This document shows, piece after piece, positions 1 to 10,468 of a stretch of DNA of 64,000 nucleotides (its first letter is position 1; each line of letters opens with the position of its first letter). The DNA comes from Lautropia dentalis (GTDB lineage Bacteria > Pseudomonadota > Gammaproteobacteria > Burkholderiales > Burkholderiaceae_E), in assembly GCF_003892345.1 (NCBI RefSeq), contig NZ_RRUE01000001.1:1-64000 (forward strand), given 5' to 3'. The notes beneath the pieces are model-generated. The model made no database searches and was not told where the DNA came from. It saw only the letters and a list, made by a program, of their open reading frames with translations. The position numbers and the translations under genes were made by a program.

Positions 1-117
1 ACGGTGGTAGTACAGCGATGCCACGGACAGCCCCTCCCGTGCGGCGTAGTCCTTGATGCTGATGCCCTCGGTCTCGATGGCCTGCAGGTGCGCAGCCCAG
101 TCCACCTTGTTTGTCAT
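1..117 (-). CDS. tnpA: IS66-family accessory protein TnpA, N-terminal part
   Basis: The first 39 codons of a minus-strand gene are visible, running off the left edge of the window. The peptide starts MTNKVDWAAHLQAIETEG and continues to an LSVASLYYHR segment. This matches the helix-turn-helix pattern of the small IS66 accessory protein TnpA (a WxxHL start, a Y-A-REGLS turn and an aromatic YYxR end). TnpA is one of three genes (tnpA, tnpB, tnpC) IS66 elements need for transposition. Only the start is seen, so I cannot tell whether the element is complete. Its terminal inverted repeat should lie between about 118 and 400, but I could not identify it. Confidence 0.7.
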   Translation of the reverse strand, partial: MTNKVDWAAHLQAIETEGISIKDYAAREGLSVASLYYHR

Positions 118-213
118 GAATGCCTCCATCCTGATCGGGTTGCAAAGGAGGCAACTATGACTGAACGCAAGTCAGATGAACAGAATGTTCATAATGGACC
201 ACTTACGATAAAT

Positions 214-259
214 GGGGTAATGTGTTCGTTATTACCCTGTTTGGAAGAGTCATTACCCC
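214..259. promoter_or_regulatory. repeated ATTACCCC half-sites, candidate operator
   Basis: Three copies of one octamer lie in AT-richer DNA between tnpA and the toxin-antitoxin genes. GGGGTAAT (214-221) faces ATTACCC (231-237) as an inverted repeat with a 9-bp gap, and ATTACCCC recurs at 252-259, 21 bp (two helical turns) from the second copy. The layout suggests a protein-binding site. I see no gene in 118-536, and the regulator is unknown. Confidence 0.35.
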
Positions 260-536
260 GTTTCTGTTGCCGAGGGGAAATGTGGTCATATTGGGGAGGG
301 CAGGGCGTCGGCAGGTTGAACATCTGGTTGAAAGGTCTGTGTCATGCGGCGTTGCCGGACGGTCTTTTGGCGGGGTGTAAATACAACTGACAAGAAAGAC
401 AGTATATTTGATGGGTGCCGCGCCTGGGCGGTGCATGCGTGAGGAGTGCTGCATCCATGAGCGAATGTTCCTGTGCTGCCGGAGGGCAGCCGTCGGCTCC
501 TGTCTGCCGGTCGGTGTGCCGTGCGGGGAGGTTGAC

Positions 537-830
537 GTGAATTCGTTTTTAGCGTGGCTTGACACCCTCCGCGACTATCGGGCGCTGATGGCCATCGATG
601 CACGTCTCGAACGACTTTCCCGGGGGAACTTTGGCCATTGCCGTTCATTGAGCCCAGGACTGTGGGAGATGAAGGTGGATGTGGGGCCGGGGTATAGGCT
701 GTACTTTTCCCGTGTAGGTCGAAGGATCATTCTGCTGCTGTGCGGCGGTGACAAGGGTGCACAGCGTCAGGACATCGAGCTGGCGCGCATCTATCTGAAC
801 GATTGGAGGCAACGATGCAAACTCCAGTAA
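537..830 (+). CDS. higB: RelE/ParE-superfamily toxin, HigB-like
   Basis: A 97-residue protein of the RelE/HigB killer-protein family, expected to be a ribosome-dependent mRNA endonuclease. I chose the GTG at 537 because GGGGAGG lies 5 bp upstream (525-531); an ATG-free extension to 408 is also open but makes the protein too long. Visible family traits are the central SPGLWEMKVDVGPGYRLYFS strand pair, the RRIILLLCGGDKG strand, and the helical end with ARIYLNDWRQR. The stop overlaps the antitoxin start by 16 bp, with toxin first and antitoxin second, the order typical of HigBA operons. It lies next to an IS66-type gene, so horizontal acquisition is likely. Confidence 0.8.
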   Translation: MNSFLAWLDTLRDYRALMAIDARLERLSRGNFGHCRSLSPGLWEMKVDVGPGYRLYFSRVGRRIILLLCGGDKGAQRQDIELARIYLNDWRQRCKLQ

Positions 831-1207
831 ATCCGGGTCGTCCTCATGAAGAAGCCGTGGTCGAGCGCTTTCGCAAGCGGCCTGACTATGCGCTGCATCT
901 GCTCAATCACTGTCTGGAGGAGGGGGATCAAGCCTTTTTTCTGAGTACATTACGGCGGGTTGCCAGGGCGTTTGGTGGCATTCAGCAGGTTGCGCAGCAG
1001 GCAAACATCAACGAAACGGCCATTTACCGGATTCTGTCGGCAGAGGGTAATCCACAGCTGGGTAATGTCATCGCTATTTTGGGTGCGTTGGGGCTCAGGC
1101 TGGCGGTGACGCCCGCTGCTGAAGGGGTATTTGGGGCGTCGCTTGCTGGGGATGGTGGTGCCGAAGAGAAGGAAGTGCCGGCGGAGGCAGAGGTTGCGTC
1201 TGTCTGA
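815..1207 (+). CDS. higA: HigA-like antitoxin with helix-turn-helix
   Basis: A 130-residue partner of the upstream toxin. ATG 815 is preceded by GGAGG at 805-809, inside the toxin gene, so the two are translationally coupled. Residues around 45-85 form a Cro/C1-type helix-turn-helix (GGIQQVAQQANINETAIYRIL then NPQLGNVIAILGALGLRL), the layout of the addiction-module antidote family. The C-terminal 35 residues are rich in Ala, Gly and Glu and look disordered, longer than in usual family members. It should bind and neutralise HigB and repress the operon. Confidence 0.8.
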   Translation: MQTPVNPGRPHEEAVVERFRKRPDYALHLLNHCLEEGDQAFFLSTLRRVARAFGGIQQVAQQANINETAIYRILSAEGNPQLGNVIAILGALGLRLAVTPAAEGVFGASLAGDGGAEEKEVPAEAEVASV

Positions 1208-1210
1208 CGC

Positions 1211-1245
1211 GGTCAGGCCGGCGCTGTCTGTGTGCGGACCTCGAT
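1211..1245 (+). repeat. 35-bp direct repeat, copy 1
   Basis: It begins 3 bp after the higA stop codon and matches 1518-1552 at 33 of 35 positions. Both copies sit immediately after a stop codon and bracket the small gene at 1305-1517, suggesting a duplication or insertion unit. Confidence 0.75.
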
Positions 1246-1304
1246 GCTGGGCGTTTGCCTGATGGCAGTAAGATGCCGTTTTGTGGAAAACTTAGGAATT
1301 GCCC

Positions 1305-1517
1305 ATGGCCAATCACAACGACAACTGCACGACCCTGCTTGCCTTCTCGCTGGGCAAGCTTGACTCTGGGCAGGTTTTCAAAAGATTGGGCATTGATTCT
1401 GATGAAGATCTCTTTCTGCTGATGGCTCATGCCCGGCTGCCCATGCCCCGCCTGCCCGAGGCAGAAACGGAACGCATGGTCGATCAGCTGATGCAGTTGG
1501 ACATGGACCAGTCATGA
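1305..1517 (+). CDS. small hypothetical protein between direct repeats
   Basis: A 70-residue protein starting MANHNDNCTTLLAFSLGK. ATG 1305 has AGGA at 1294-1297 upstream; a TTG two codons earlier is possible. The fold looks helical: a short head, then an acidic LGIDSDEDLFLLMAHARLP segment and a second amphipathic helix ETERMVDQLMQL. This resembles the short helical DNA-binding or antitoxin-like proteins found beside toxin genes, but I do not recognise a family and no toxin partner follows. Its position behind higBA and between two 35-bp repeats marks it as accessory. Confidence 0.5.
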   Translation: MANHNDNCTTLLAFSLGKLDSGQVFKRLGIDSDEDLFLLMAHARLPMPRLPEAETERMVDQLMQLDMDQS

Positions 1518-1552
1518 GGTCAGGCCGGCGCTGTCTGCGTGCGGATCTCGAT
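1518..1552 (+). repeat. 35-bp direct repeat, copy 2
   Basis: Second copy of the repeat at 1211-1245, starting directly after the TGA of the small gene. The differences from copy 1 are two C/T changes. Confidence 0.75.
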
Positions 1553-1578
1553 CCTGTCGTGGCTCATGATCAAGCTAC

Positions 1579-1648
1579 AAAAAAAGAAACCCCCGCATTT
1601 GGGCATCACTCCGTGTTTCCACGAAGGCTAAGCCTCGGGGGTGTTATT
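1579..1648 (-). ncRNA. candidate small RNA A (tandem pair, downstream copy)
   Basis: Read on the minus strand, a promoter (1683-1655) leads into about 70 nt and then a run of seven T. The outer stem pairs the five C complementary to 1637-1641 with the five G complementary to 1590-1594. Inside are a small AGGC-UUA-GCCU hairpin and a second hairpin UUCGUG-GAAA-CACGGA closed by a GAAA tetraloop, followed by GUGAUGCCCAAAUG. A diverged copy lies at 1753-1816. Where they differ, the tetraloop stem changes length while pairing is kept, the pattern expected of a conserved RNA. The outer stem plus U-run could also terminate transcripts from the MFS gene. Function unknown. Confidence 0.6.
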
Positions 1649-1654
1649 GGGGGC

Positions 1655-1683
1655 ATTATGCAGGAGCCCTCGCGCCTTTGCAA
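1655..1683 (-). promoter_or_regulatory. sigma-70 promoter of small RNA A
   Basis: Minus-strand TTGCAA (1683-1678), a 17-bp spacer and CATAAT (1660-1655). The predicted start is about 1648, just before the structured RNA. Confidence 0.6.
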
Positions 1684-1752
1684 GCGGCGCCTGGGTCTAC
1701 CCCATGAACGGTAGCGTTTCTCTGTCCAGAGGTGGACAGTCTTTCTTGCGAT

Positions 1753-1816
1753 AAAAAAAAGACCCCCACATTTGGGCATCACTTCTTTCGAAGGCTAGGC
1801 CAAGGGGGTGCTATCG
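1753..1816 (-). ncRNA. candidate small RNA B (tandem pair, upstream copy)
   Basis: Paralogue of small RNA A on the same strand. The outer stem is C5 (1808-1804) with G5 (1767-1763), followed by eight T (1760-1753). Internal hairpins are GGC-CUA-GCC and CUUC-GAAA-GAAG, then the shared GUGAUGCCCAAAUG. The GAAA-capped stem is three pairs shorter than in copy A but still fully paired. Its promoter occupies the same relative position as in A, but the -10 is weak. It may also act as the terminator of the MFS gene, whose stop lies about 75 bp upstream. Confidence 0.5.
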
Positions 1817-1822
1817 ATGGCT

Positions 1823-1851
1823 GTTTTGCAGGAAGAACGGCTTTTTGTCAA
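1823..1851 (-). promoter_or_regulatory. promoter-like sequence of small RNA B
   Basis: Minus-strand TTGACA (1851-1846), a 17-bp spacer, then CAAAAC (1828-1823). The spacing equals that of promoter A, and the CCTGCA preceding part of the -10 is shared. The perfect -35 with a degraded -10 suggests a weakened duplicate. Confidence 0.4.
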
Positions 1852-1891
1852 GTATCGGGCCAGCACAGGAGCGAACGAGCCCTTGCCACGC

Positions 1892-3451
1892 TCAATCCCG
1901 CGAATCGATCGTCCCGTTGGTGAGGTACCGCCGCAGGGTGTGGCGCAGCTCGGTGAGGCGGTTCCTGTGAGGCTGCACGTCGGGGGCCTCCTCTGCGGTG
2001 GCAGCTTCTGCGGTTGCTGTTTCCGCTGCTTCGGCTGCTTCAGCTGCCTCAGCCGCCTCAGCCGCTTCCGCTGCCTCCGCCGCTTCGCTGGCCACTGTTT
2101 GCGCGGCAGCCACGGCTTCGGCGGCGGCGGTGGCGGCTTCTTCAGGGGAGAGCGCGTTGGGGTCGGGGGTGCCGTCGGCGGCCGGAGCGTCGGTCAGGGG
2201 GGCGTCGGCGCGGGGGTCCATTTCCACGCCCACCAGGGAGACCTGATCGGAGGCGACGTGGAAGGGCAGGCGCTCTTCCATGGGGACCGGGTCGTCGGTG
2301 GTGATGCGCCGCCAGACGAAGAGCAGCAGCAGGAAAGTAGCCGCGGCCACGCTGTACGGAAAGCCTTCGGGGCCGAGGTACTGCATGGCAAGGCTGCTGG
2401 CGATGGGGCCGATGGCGGCGCCGGCGCCGTGCAGCAGCAGCAGTCCGCGGGTGGCTTCGAGGGCTTCGTGGGCGGGGAAGCGGTCGTGGGTCTGGGCGAC
2501 GGCCATGCCGTAGATGGAGAAGATGAAGATGCCCAGCAGGAAGGCGACGGCGATGTAGTCGTTGGGTTCGGGGGCCTTGATGAGGATGTTGTCGAGCAGG
2601 CTGAGGGCGATGGCGGAGAAGGCGCTGCCGGCAGCGACGGCCATGAGCATTTCACGCCGGTCGCGGCAGTGGTCGGAGAGCCAGCCGATGGGCCACTGGG
2701 TGGCTGCGCCGCCGAAGATGGCGGCGGCGGTGAAGTTGGCGATGTCGATGTCGGAGAGGTTGAGGGCCTTGCCGTAGATGGGGGTGAGGGCCCAGAAGGC
2801 CCCCAGCACGATGCCCGAGCAGACGGCGCCGGCGACGGCGGAGGGGCTGCGGCGGGCCAGTGTGATGAGCGAGAGGCTGGGGGTGGCGATGGGCAGGGGC
2901 TGCGGGACGGGGGTGAGGGCGATGGGCAGCAGCCCCATGCAGAAGAGGATGGCGGCGATGATGAAGGATTCGAGGGCGTTGGCGCCGTAGAAGCTGACGA
3001 AGTACTGGCCGGCGGCGACGGCGCCGAGGTTGACGACCATGTAGACGGCAAAGATGCTGGCCTGGCTGCCGGGGGTGGACTGGCTGCGTTCGTTGAGCCA
3101 GCTTTCGATGACCATGTAGATGCCCATGAGGCCGAATCCGTTGAGGATGCGCAGGGCGAGCCACACCCAGGGGTCGACGACCATGCCGAAGGAGAGGGTG
3201 AGGGCGGCGGAGAGGGCGGCGAAGCTGGCGAAGCAGCGGACATGGCCGACGCGGCGGATTAGGCGGGGGCAGACCCAGCCGCCGGCGATGTAGCCGGCGT
3301 AGTAACCGGACATGATCAGGCCGATCATGAGGTTGCTGAAGCCTTCGTACACGCCGCGCAGGCCGATGAGCATGCCGAGCAGGCCCGAGCCTATCAGCAG
3401 GACACCCATGCCGATGAGCAGGGAGGAGATGGACCAGATGGAGCGGAGCAT
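1892..3451 (-). CDS. MFS transporter, YcaD-like, with Ala/Glu-rich tail
   Basis: A 519-residue inner-membrane transporter. Residues 1-390 show about twelve hydrophobic segments, with family signs such as GYYAGYIAGGWVCPRLIRRVGH after helix 2 and RILNGFGLMGIYMVIESWLNE around helix 4, typical of the YcaD/UMF subfamily. The substrate is not predictable. The last 125 residues are a cytoplasmic tail with an AEA-type run of about ten units (DNA 2015-2095) likely to form a long helix, then a basic end. Such a tail is absent from usual members of about 380-400 residues. The start ATG 3451 begins directly with the first membrane helix. The upstream gene (M16 peptidase) is separated by a terminator hairpin. 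Confidence 0.85.
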   Translation of the reverse strand: MLRSIWSISSLLIGMGVLLIGSGLLGMLIGLRGVYEGFSNLMIGLIMSGYYAGYIAGGWVCPRLIRRVGHVRCFASFAALSAALTLSFGMVVDPWVWLALRILNGFGLMGIYMVIESWLNERSQSTPGSQASIFAVYMVVNLGAVAAGQYFVSFYGANALESFIIAAILFCMGLLPIALTPVPQPLPIATPSLSLITLARRSPSAVAGAVCSGIVLGAFWALTPIYGKALNLSDIDIANFTAAAIFGGAATQWPIGWLSDHCRDRREMLMAVAAGSAFSAIALSLLDNILIKAPEPNDYIAVAFLLGIFIFSIYGMAVAQTHDRFPAHEALEATRGLLLLHGAGAAIGPIASSLAMQYLGPEGFPYSVAAATFLLLLFVWRRITTDDPVPMEERLPFHVASDQVSLVGVEMDPRADAPLTDAPAADGTPDPNALSPEEAATAAAEAVAAAQTVASEAAEAAEAAEAAEAAEAAEAAETATAEAATAEEAPDVQPHRNRLTELRHTLRRYLTNGTIDSRD

Positions 3452-3539
3452 GGCCGGGCCTTGGGAGAATGCGGTGGGGCCGAAAGGGGCAGAGCCTGCG
3501 TGGGGCGCGATGAACCACGAGGCCAGCGTGGGATGGCAA

Positions 3540-3564
3540 AACGCCGCGTACAGGACGCGGCGTT
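3540..3564 (-). terminator. terminator between M16 peptidase and MFS genes
   Basis: AACGCCGCGT (3540-3549) pairs perfectly with ACGCGGCGTT (3555-3564) around a 5-nt loop. On the minus strand it ends in TTTT, fitting intrinsic termination of the M16 transcript. Confidence 0.6.
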
Positions 3565-3749
3565 CATGGCCCGTTTGCCGGAAGCAGCTATGTTACGGGA
3601 GTGGCCCCCCGTTGTGCGGGGTTCGACGGTTCCGGAGGCTGCTGCCCGGCTGATGATGGGTATGACGGTTGTTTATATGGGCCGCTGCTCATGTGATCCG
3701 TGGGCCTGCATGGATCACGGGCATTTCTCCATCATCGGTGGCGGGTGGA

Positions 3750-6938
<3,189 letters not shown>

Positions 6939-7035
6939 GCGGGAGGCTCCAGGTGATGAGGGGATGACAGTGTCAGGGGAGTTTACAGGGGTTGCCGTCG
7001 GGAAGCGGGCAGGGGTTGTCCCCGAGCCAACGCAA

Positions 7036-7611
7036 TTACAGAAGGTTGGGCGGAATGAATCGCCACTGGCCGGGGGCGAGATCCAGCGTATGAAGGTCGA
7101 GGCGGCCGATGGCAGTGCGGATCAGACGCAGGCAGGGGTAGCCGGCTCTGGCGGTCATGCGGCGGACCTGGCGGTTTTTGCCTTCGTGGATGCGCAGTTC
7201 CAGCCAGAAGTCGGGGACGCTTTTGCGTACGCGGATGGGTGGGGTGCGGGGCCAGAGTGAGGCTGTTTCTTCCGGGGCCAGCAGCCGGACCTGTGCCGGC
7301 CGGGTGATGAAGTCGCCCAGGTCCATGGGCTGGCGCAGCAGGGCGAGCCTGTCGTCGCTGGGGCTGCCTTCGACCTGTGCCCAGTAGGTCTTCTGCTTGC
7401 CGTGACGGGGTTCGGCGATGCGTGCCTGCAGGCGGCCGTCGCTGGTGAGCAGCAGCAGGCCCTCGCTGTCGGTGTCGAGCCGGCCGGCGGGGTAGTAGCC
7501 GGGGGCGTCGATGTAGTCCTTCAGGCTGGTGTGGGTTTCGTGCGGGCTGAACTGGCTGATGACGCCGCAGGGCTTGTTGAAGGCGATGAGGGCAGTAGGG
7601 GTATCCGGCAT
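7036..7611 (-). CDS. RsuA-family 23S rRNA pseudouridine synthase, RluE-like
   Basis: A 191-residue enzyme isomerising uridine to pseudouridine in rRNA. It lacks an S4 domain and begins with ALIAFNKPCGVISQF, the pattern of RluE (23S U2457). The catalytic motif is PAGRLDTDSEGLLLL with the conserved Asp. A KNRQVRRMTA segment and a C-terminal GQWR element are family marks. I start at ATG 7611 because this places the conserved NKP motif about 10 residues from the N-terminus; the frame is open to 7791 with a 60-residue extension lacking family resemblance. No strong ribosome binding site is visible. Confidence 0.85.
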   Translation of the reverse strand: MPDTPTALIAFNKPCGVISQFSPHETHTSLKDYIDAPGYYPAGRLDTDSEGLLLLTSDGRLQARIAEPRHGKQKTYWAQVEGSPSDDRLALLRQPMDLGDFITRPAQVRLLAPEETASLWPRTPPIRVRKSVPDFWLELRIHEGKNRQVRRMTARAGYPCLRLIRTAIGRLDLHTLDLAPGQWRFIPPNLL

Positions 7612-7842
7612 GAAGGGGTGTGGTTTTTCTGCGTCGTTTGCTTGACGCGGACTGGGGGCTGCGTTGCTTCCGGAAGGGATGTCTGTCCTGCAGTATGGCG
7701 CAGGCGCTGGCCGAAAGGGTGAATTCCAGATAAATCCCTGCGAACCGTTTTTATTCAATGCGTGTTTGAACGGGTAAGTCTGCGGTGCCAATAAAAAGAA
7801 TAATTCCCATATGCATCAATGACTTCTGTCACTTGCAAGCGC

Positions 7843-7856
7843 TTGATTTTGGTCAA
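7843..7856. promoter_or_regulatory. FNR/DNR-type operator upstream of norB
   Basis: TTGAT-tttg-GTCAA matches the Crp-Fnr consensus TTGAT-N4-ATCAA at 9 of 10 specified positions. Its centre lies about 80 bp before the norB start, allowing activation from near -41.5. Low-oxygen or nitric-oxide induction is the expected logic. Confidence 0.6.
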
Positions 7857-7930
7857 GCCTGCTGTCTTGCCCCCCTGCAACAATTCGGACAGACAGCGCA
7901 GGGCTGCCTACCGTTAAGGACATTTTTTTT

Positions 7931-10192
7931 ATGAAACAGTACAAACGACTCTGGGTGATCCTGGCGATCATCATGATCGGTTCGTTTACGCTGCTCGGGT
8001 ATTTCGGGAAGGAGGTTTACAACGAACGTCCGCCCATCCCGACCGCGTTCGTGGACCAGCATGGCAAGGTCATCTATTCCGAGGCCGATATCTATGCCGG
8101 CCAGTCTGCCTGGCAGGGCATCGGCGGCATGTCGGTGGGTTCTGTCTGGGGCCACGGTGCGTATCAGGCGCCGGACTGGACGGCCGACTGGATCCACCGC
8201 GAGGTGCTGGGCTGGCTGGACCAGCAGGCACAGCGTCAGTTCGGCAAGCCCTATGCCGAGCTGGCCGAGCGTGACAAGGCTACGCTGAACTACGACTCGA
8301 AGGTCGCGTTCCGCACCAATACCTACAACCCGGAAAACGGCCAGGTCACGCTGTCGGACGACCGCATCCGTTCCATCCAGGCCGTGGCCGCGTACTACGA
8401 CAAGCTGTTCGGCGACGATCCGTCGATGCACACGCTGCGCGAGAAGTACGCCATGAAGGAAAACACGCTGGCCGACCCGGAAGCGCGTCGCCAGATGAAC
8501 GCCTTCTACTTCTGGTCCGCCTGGGCTGCCAGCACCAACCGTCCTGGCACGGATGTCACCTACACCAACAACTGGCCGCACGAGCCGCTGATCGGCAACG
8601 AACCGACGCCTGAAAACGTCATCTGGTCGATTGCCTCGGTGGTGATGCTGATCTTCGGCGTGGGCTTCATCATCTGGGTGTGGGCGTTCTTCACCCACCA
8701 GCAGCACATCGAGGTGGAGGCGCCTGCCGCCGACCCGCTGTCGCTGGTCAAGCTGACGCCGTCGCAGAAGTCGCTGGGCAAGTACCTGCTGGTGGTGGCT
8801 GCGCTCTTCCTGGTGCAGGCCCTGCTGGGCGGCGCCACGGCGCACTACACGGTGGAGGGCCAGGAGTTCTATGGCATTCCGCTGGCTGACTGGCTGCCGT
8901 ACAGCCTCACCCGTACCTGGCACATCCAGGCTTCCATCTTCTGGATTGCCACGGGCTTCCTGGCTGCTGGCCTCTTCCTGGTACCGATCATCAACGGTGG
9001 GAAGGATCCGAAGTTCCAGAAGCTGGGCGTGGACGTGCTGTTCTGGGCACTGATTGCCGTGGTGGTCTGCTCGTTTGCCGGCCAGTTCATTGCGGTGAAG
9101 GGCTGGATGGCGCCGAGCCTGAACTGGTGGTTCGGTCACCAGGGCTACGAGTTCGTGGAAATCGGCCGTGTCTGGCAGATCGCGCTGTTCATCGGCCTGG
9201 TGCTGTGGCTCTACCTGATGCTGCGCGGCATCTGGGCTGCCCTGCGTGCCCCCGGTGACAAGAGCCTGCTGATCCTGTTCACGATGGGCGCGGCTGCCAT
9301 CGGCATCTTCTATGCCCCGGCGCTGGTCTACGGTGAGCACACGCACATCTCCATCATGGAATACTGGCGCTGGTGGGTGGTGCACCTGTGGGTGGAAGGC
9401 TTCTTCGAAGTGTTTGCCACCTGCTCGGTCGGCTTCATCTTCTACAACCTGGGCGTGGTCAGCAAGCACACCGCCACGACGGCCTCGCTGCTCGCCGCCA
9501 TGATGTTCATGATCGGCGGTATTCCGGGTACGTTCCACCACCTGTACTTCTCGGGTACCACCACCCCGATCACGGCCATCGGCGCGATGTTCTCCGCCCT
9601 GGAAGTGGTGCCGCTGGTGCTGCTGGGCTATGACGCCTTCGAGAACTGGACGGTGCAGCACAAGGCCATCTGGATGAAACCGATGCGCTGGCCGCTGATG
9701 TTCTTCATCGCCGTGTCGTTCTGGAACATGCTGGGTGCTGGTGTGTTCGGCTTCCTGATCAATCCGCCGATCTCGCTGTACTACCTGCAGGGCCTGAACA
9801 CCACGCCGAACCATGGTCACGCTGCGCTGTTCGGTGTGTATGGCTTCCTGGCGCTGGGCTTCTCGCTGATGGTGCTGCGCTACATCCGTCCGACGCTGAA
9901 GCTGAACGAGCGTCTGATGGGCATCGCCTTCGTGTGCCTGAACTTGGGCCTGCTGCTGATGCTGACCACCAGCCTGCTGCCTGTCGGCATCATCCAGGCC
10001 AACGCCTCGATCGGTGTGGGTCTGTGGTGGGCACGCAGTGTGGAGTTCCTGGAGCAGACCCCGATCATCCACACGCTGCGCTGGGTGCGTACCATCGGTG
10101 ACTTCATCTTCATCGGCGGTGCCGCGGCCTACCTGCTGCAGATGGCTGTCGGCCTGATGCACAAGGAGCCGAAGGCTGTGGAAAAAGCCTGA
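7931..10192 (+). CDS. norB: quinol-dependent nitric oxide reductase (qNOR)
   Basis: A 753-residue single-subunit NO reductase that reduces 2 NO to N2O with electrons from quinol at the inner membrane. One N-terminal membrane helix is followed by a periplasmic domain (about 35-215) corresponding to the fused NorC-like region of qNOR, then about twelve helices of the haem-copper superfamily. Family signatures include HIQASIFWIATGFLAAGLFL, the HTHISIMEYWRWWVVHLWVEG helix with metal-ligand histidines, and the GTFHHLYFSG segment with the paired histidines. AAGGA (7916-7920) lies 10 bp before ATG 7931. The gene stands alone, with an FNR-type box upstream and hairpins downstream, so it may serve NO detoxification or a short denitrification chain. 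Confidence 0.95.
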   Translation: MKQYKRLWVILAIIMIGSFTLLGYFGKEVYNERPPIPTAFVDQHGKVIYSEADIYAGQSAWQGIGGMSVGSVWGHGAYQAPDWTADWIHREVLGWLDQQAQRQFGKPYAELAERDKATLNYDSKVAFRTNTYNPENGQVTLSDDRIRSIQAVAAYYDKLFGDDPSMHTLREKYAMKENTLADPEARRQMNAFYFWSAWAASTNRPGTDVTYTNNWPHEPLIGNEPTPENVIWSIASVVMLIFGVGFIIWVWAFFTHQQHIEVEAPAADPLSLVKLTPSQKSLGKYLLVVAALFLVQALLGGATAHYTVEGQEFYGIPLADWLPYSLTRTWHIQASIFWIATGFLAAGLFLVPIINGGKDPKFQKLGVDVLFWALIAVVVCSFAGQFIAVKGWMAPSLNWWFGHQGYEFVEIGRVWQIALFIGLVLWLYLMLRGIWAALRAPGDKSLLILFTMGAAAIGIFYAPALVYGEHTHISIMEYWRWWVVHLWVEGFFEVFATCSVGFIFYNLGVVSKHTATTASLLAAMMFMIGGIPGTFHHLYFSGTTTPITAIGAMFSALEVVPLVLLGYDAFENWTVQHKAIWMKPMRWPLMFFIAVSFWNMLGAGVFGFLINPPISLYYLQGLNTTPNHGHAALFGVYGFLALGFSLMVLRYIRPTLKLNERLMGIAFVCLNLGLLLMLTTSLLPVGIIQANASIGVGLWWARSVEFLEQTPIIHTLRWVRTIGDFIFIGGAAAYLLQMAVGLMHKEPKAVEKA

Positions 10193-10209
10193 TCATCCAC
10201 GTGATCGAC

Positions 10210-10235
10210 CTGGCCGGATGCTCTGATCCGGCCAG
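10210..10235. terminator. hairpin after norB
   Basis: CTGGCCGGAT (10210-10219) pairs perfectly with ATCCGGCCAG (10226-10235), loop of 6. It lies about 18 bp after the norB stop without a U-run. Confidence 0.4.
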
Positions 10236-10274
10236 CCGGGCCGGGGCGCTGTTGCGGTGATCCCGGTTCTTCCC

Positions 10275-10298
10275 AAACGGGCCCTTCGGGGCCCGTTT
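10275..10298. terminator. terminator-like hairpin between norB and LysR gene
   Basis: AAACGGGCCC faces GGGCCCGTTT around TTCG, in the convergent norB/LysR interval. The self-complementary stem with A and T flanks could work in both directions, although the T run is short. Confidence 0.55.
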
Positions 10299-10468
10299 GC
10301 ATTGGTGGGTTGCCAGGAGATAGGGGCCTGCACCAATGACCGGTGGTGCGGGCGAGGGGCTGCTTTAGGGGATGGGTGATGCAGTCTGGGGGATGTAGCC
10401 GGCGTGATGCTCGGGACGCTGGTTTTCGGCCGGTATTGTGGCGGGGGCCGTGGCCGGGGAGATGAGCA

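Noticed and set aside
7853-10162. 769-codon open frame on the minus strand opposite norB
   Set aside because: Lies antisense to a clear qNOR gene. Its His/Gln/Arg-rich translation has no domain or membrane logic and results from GC-rich third positions.
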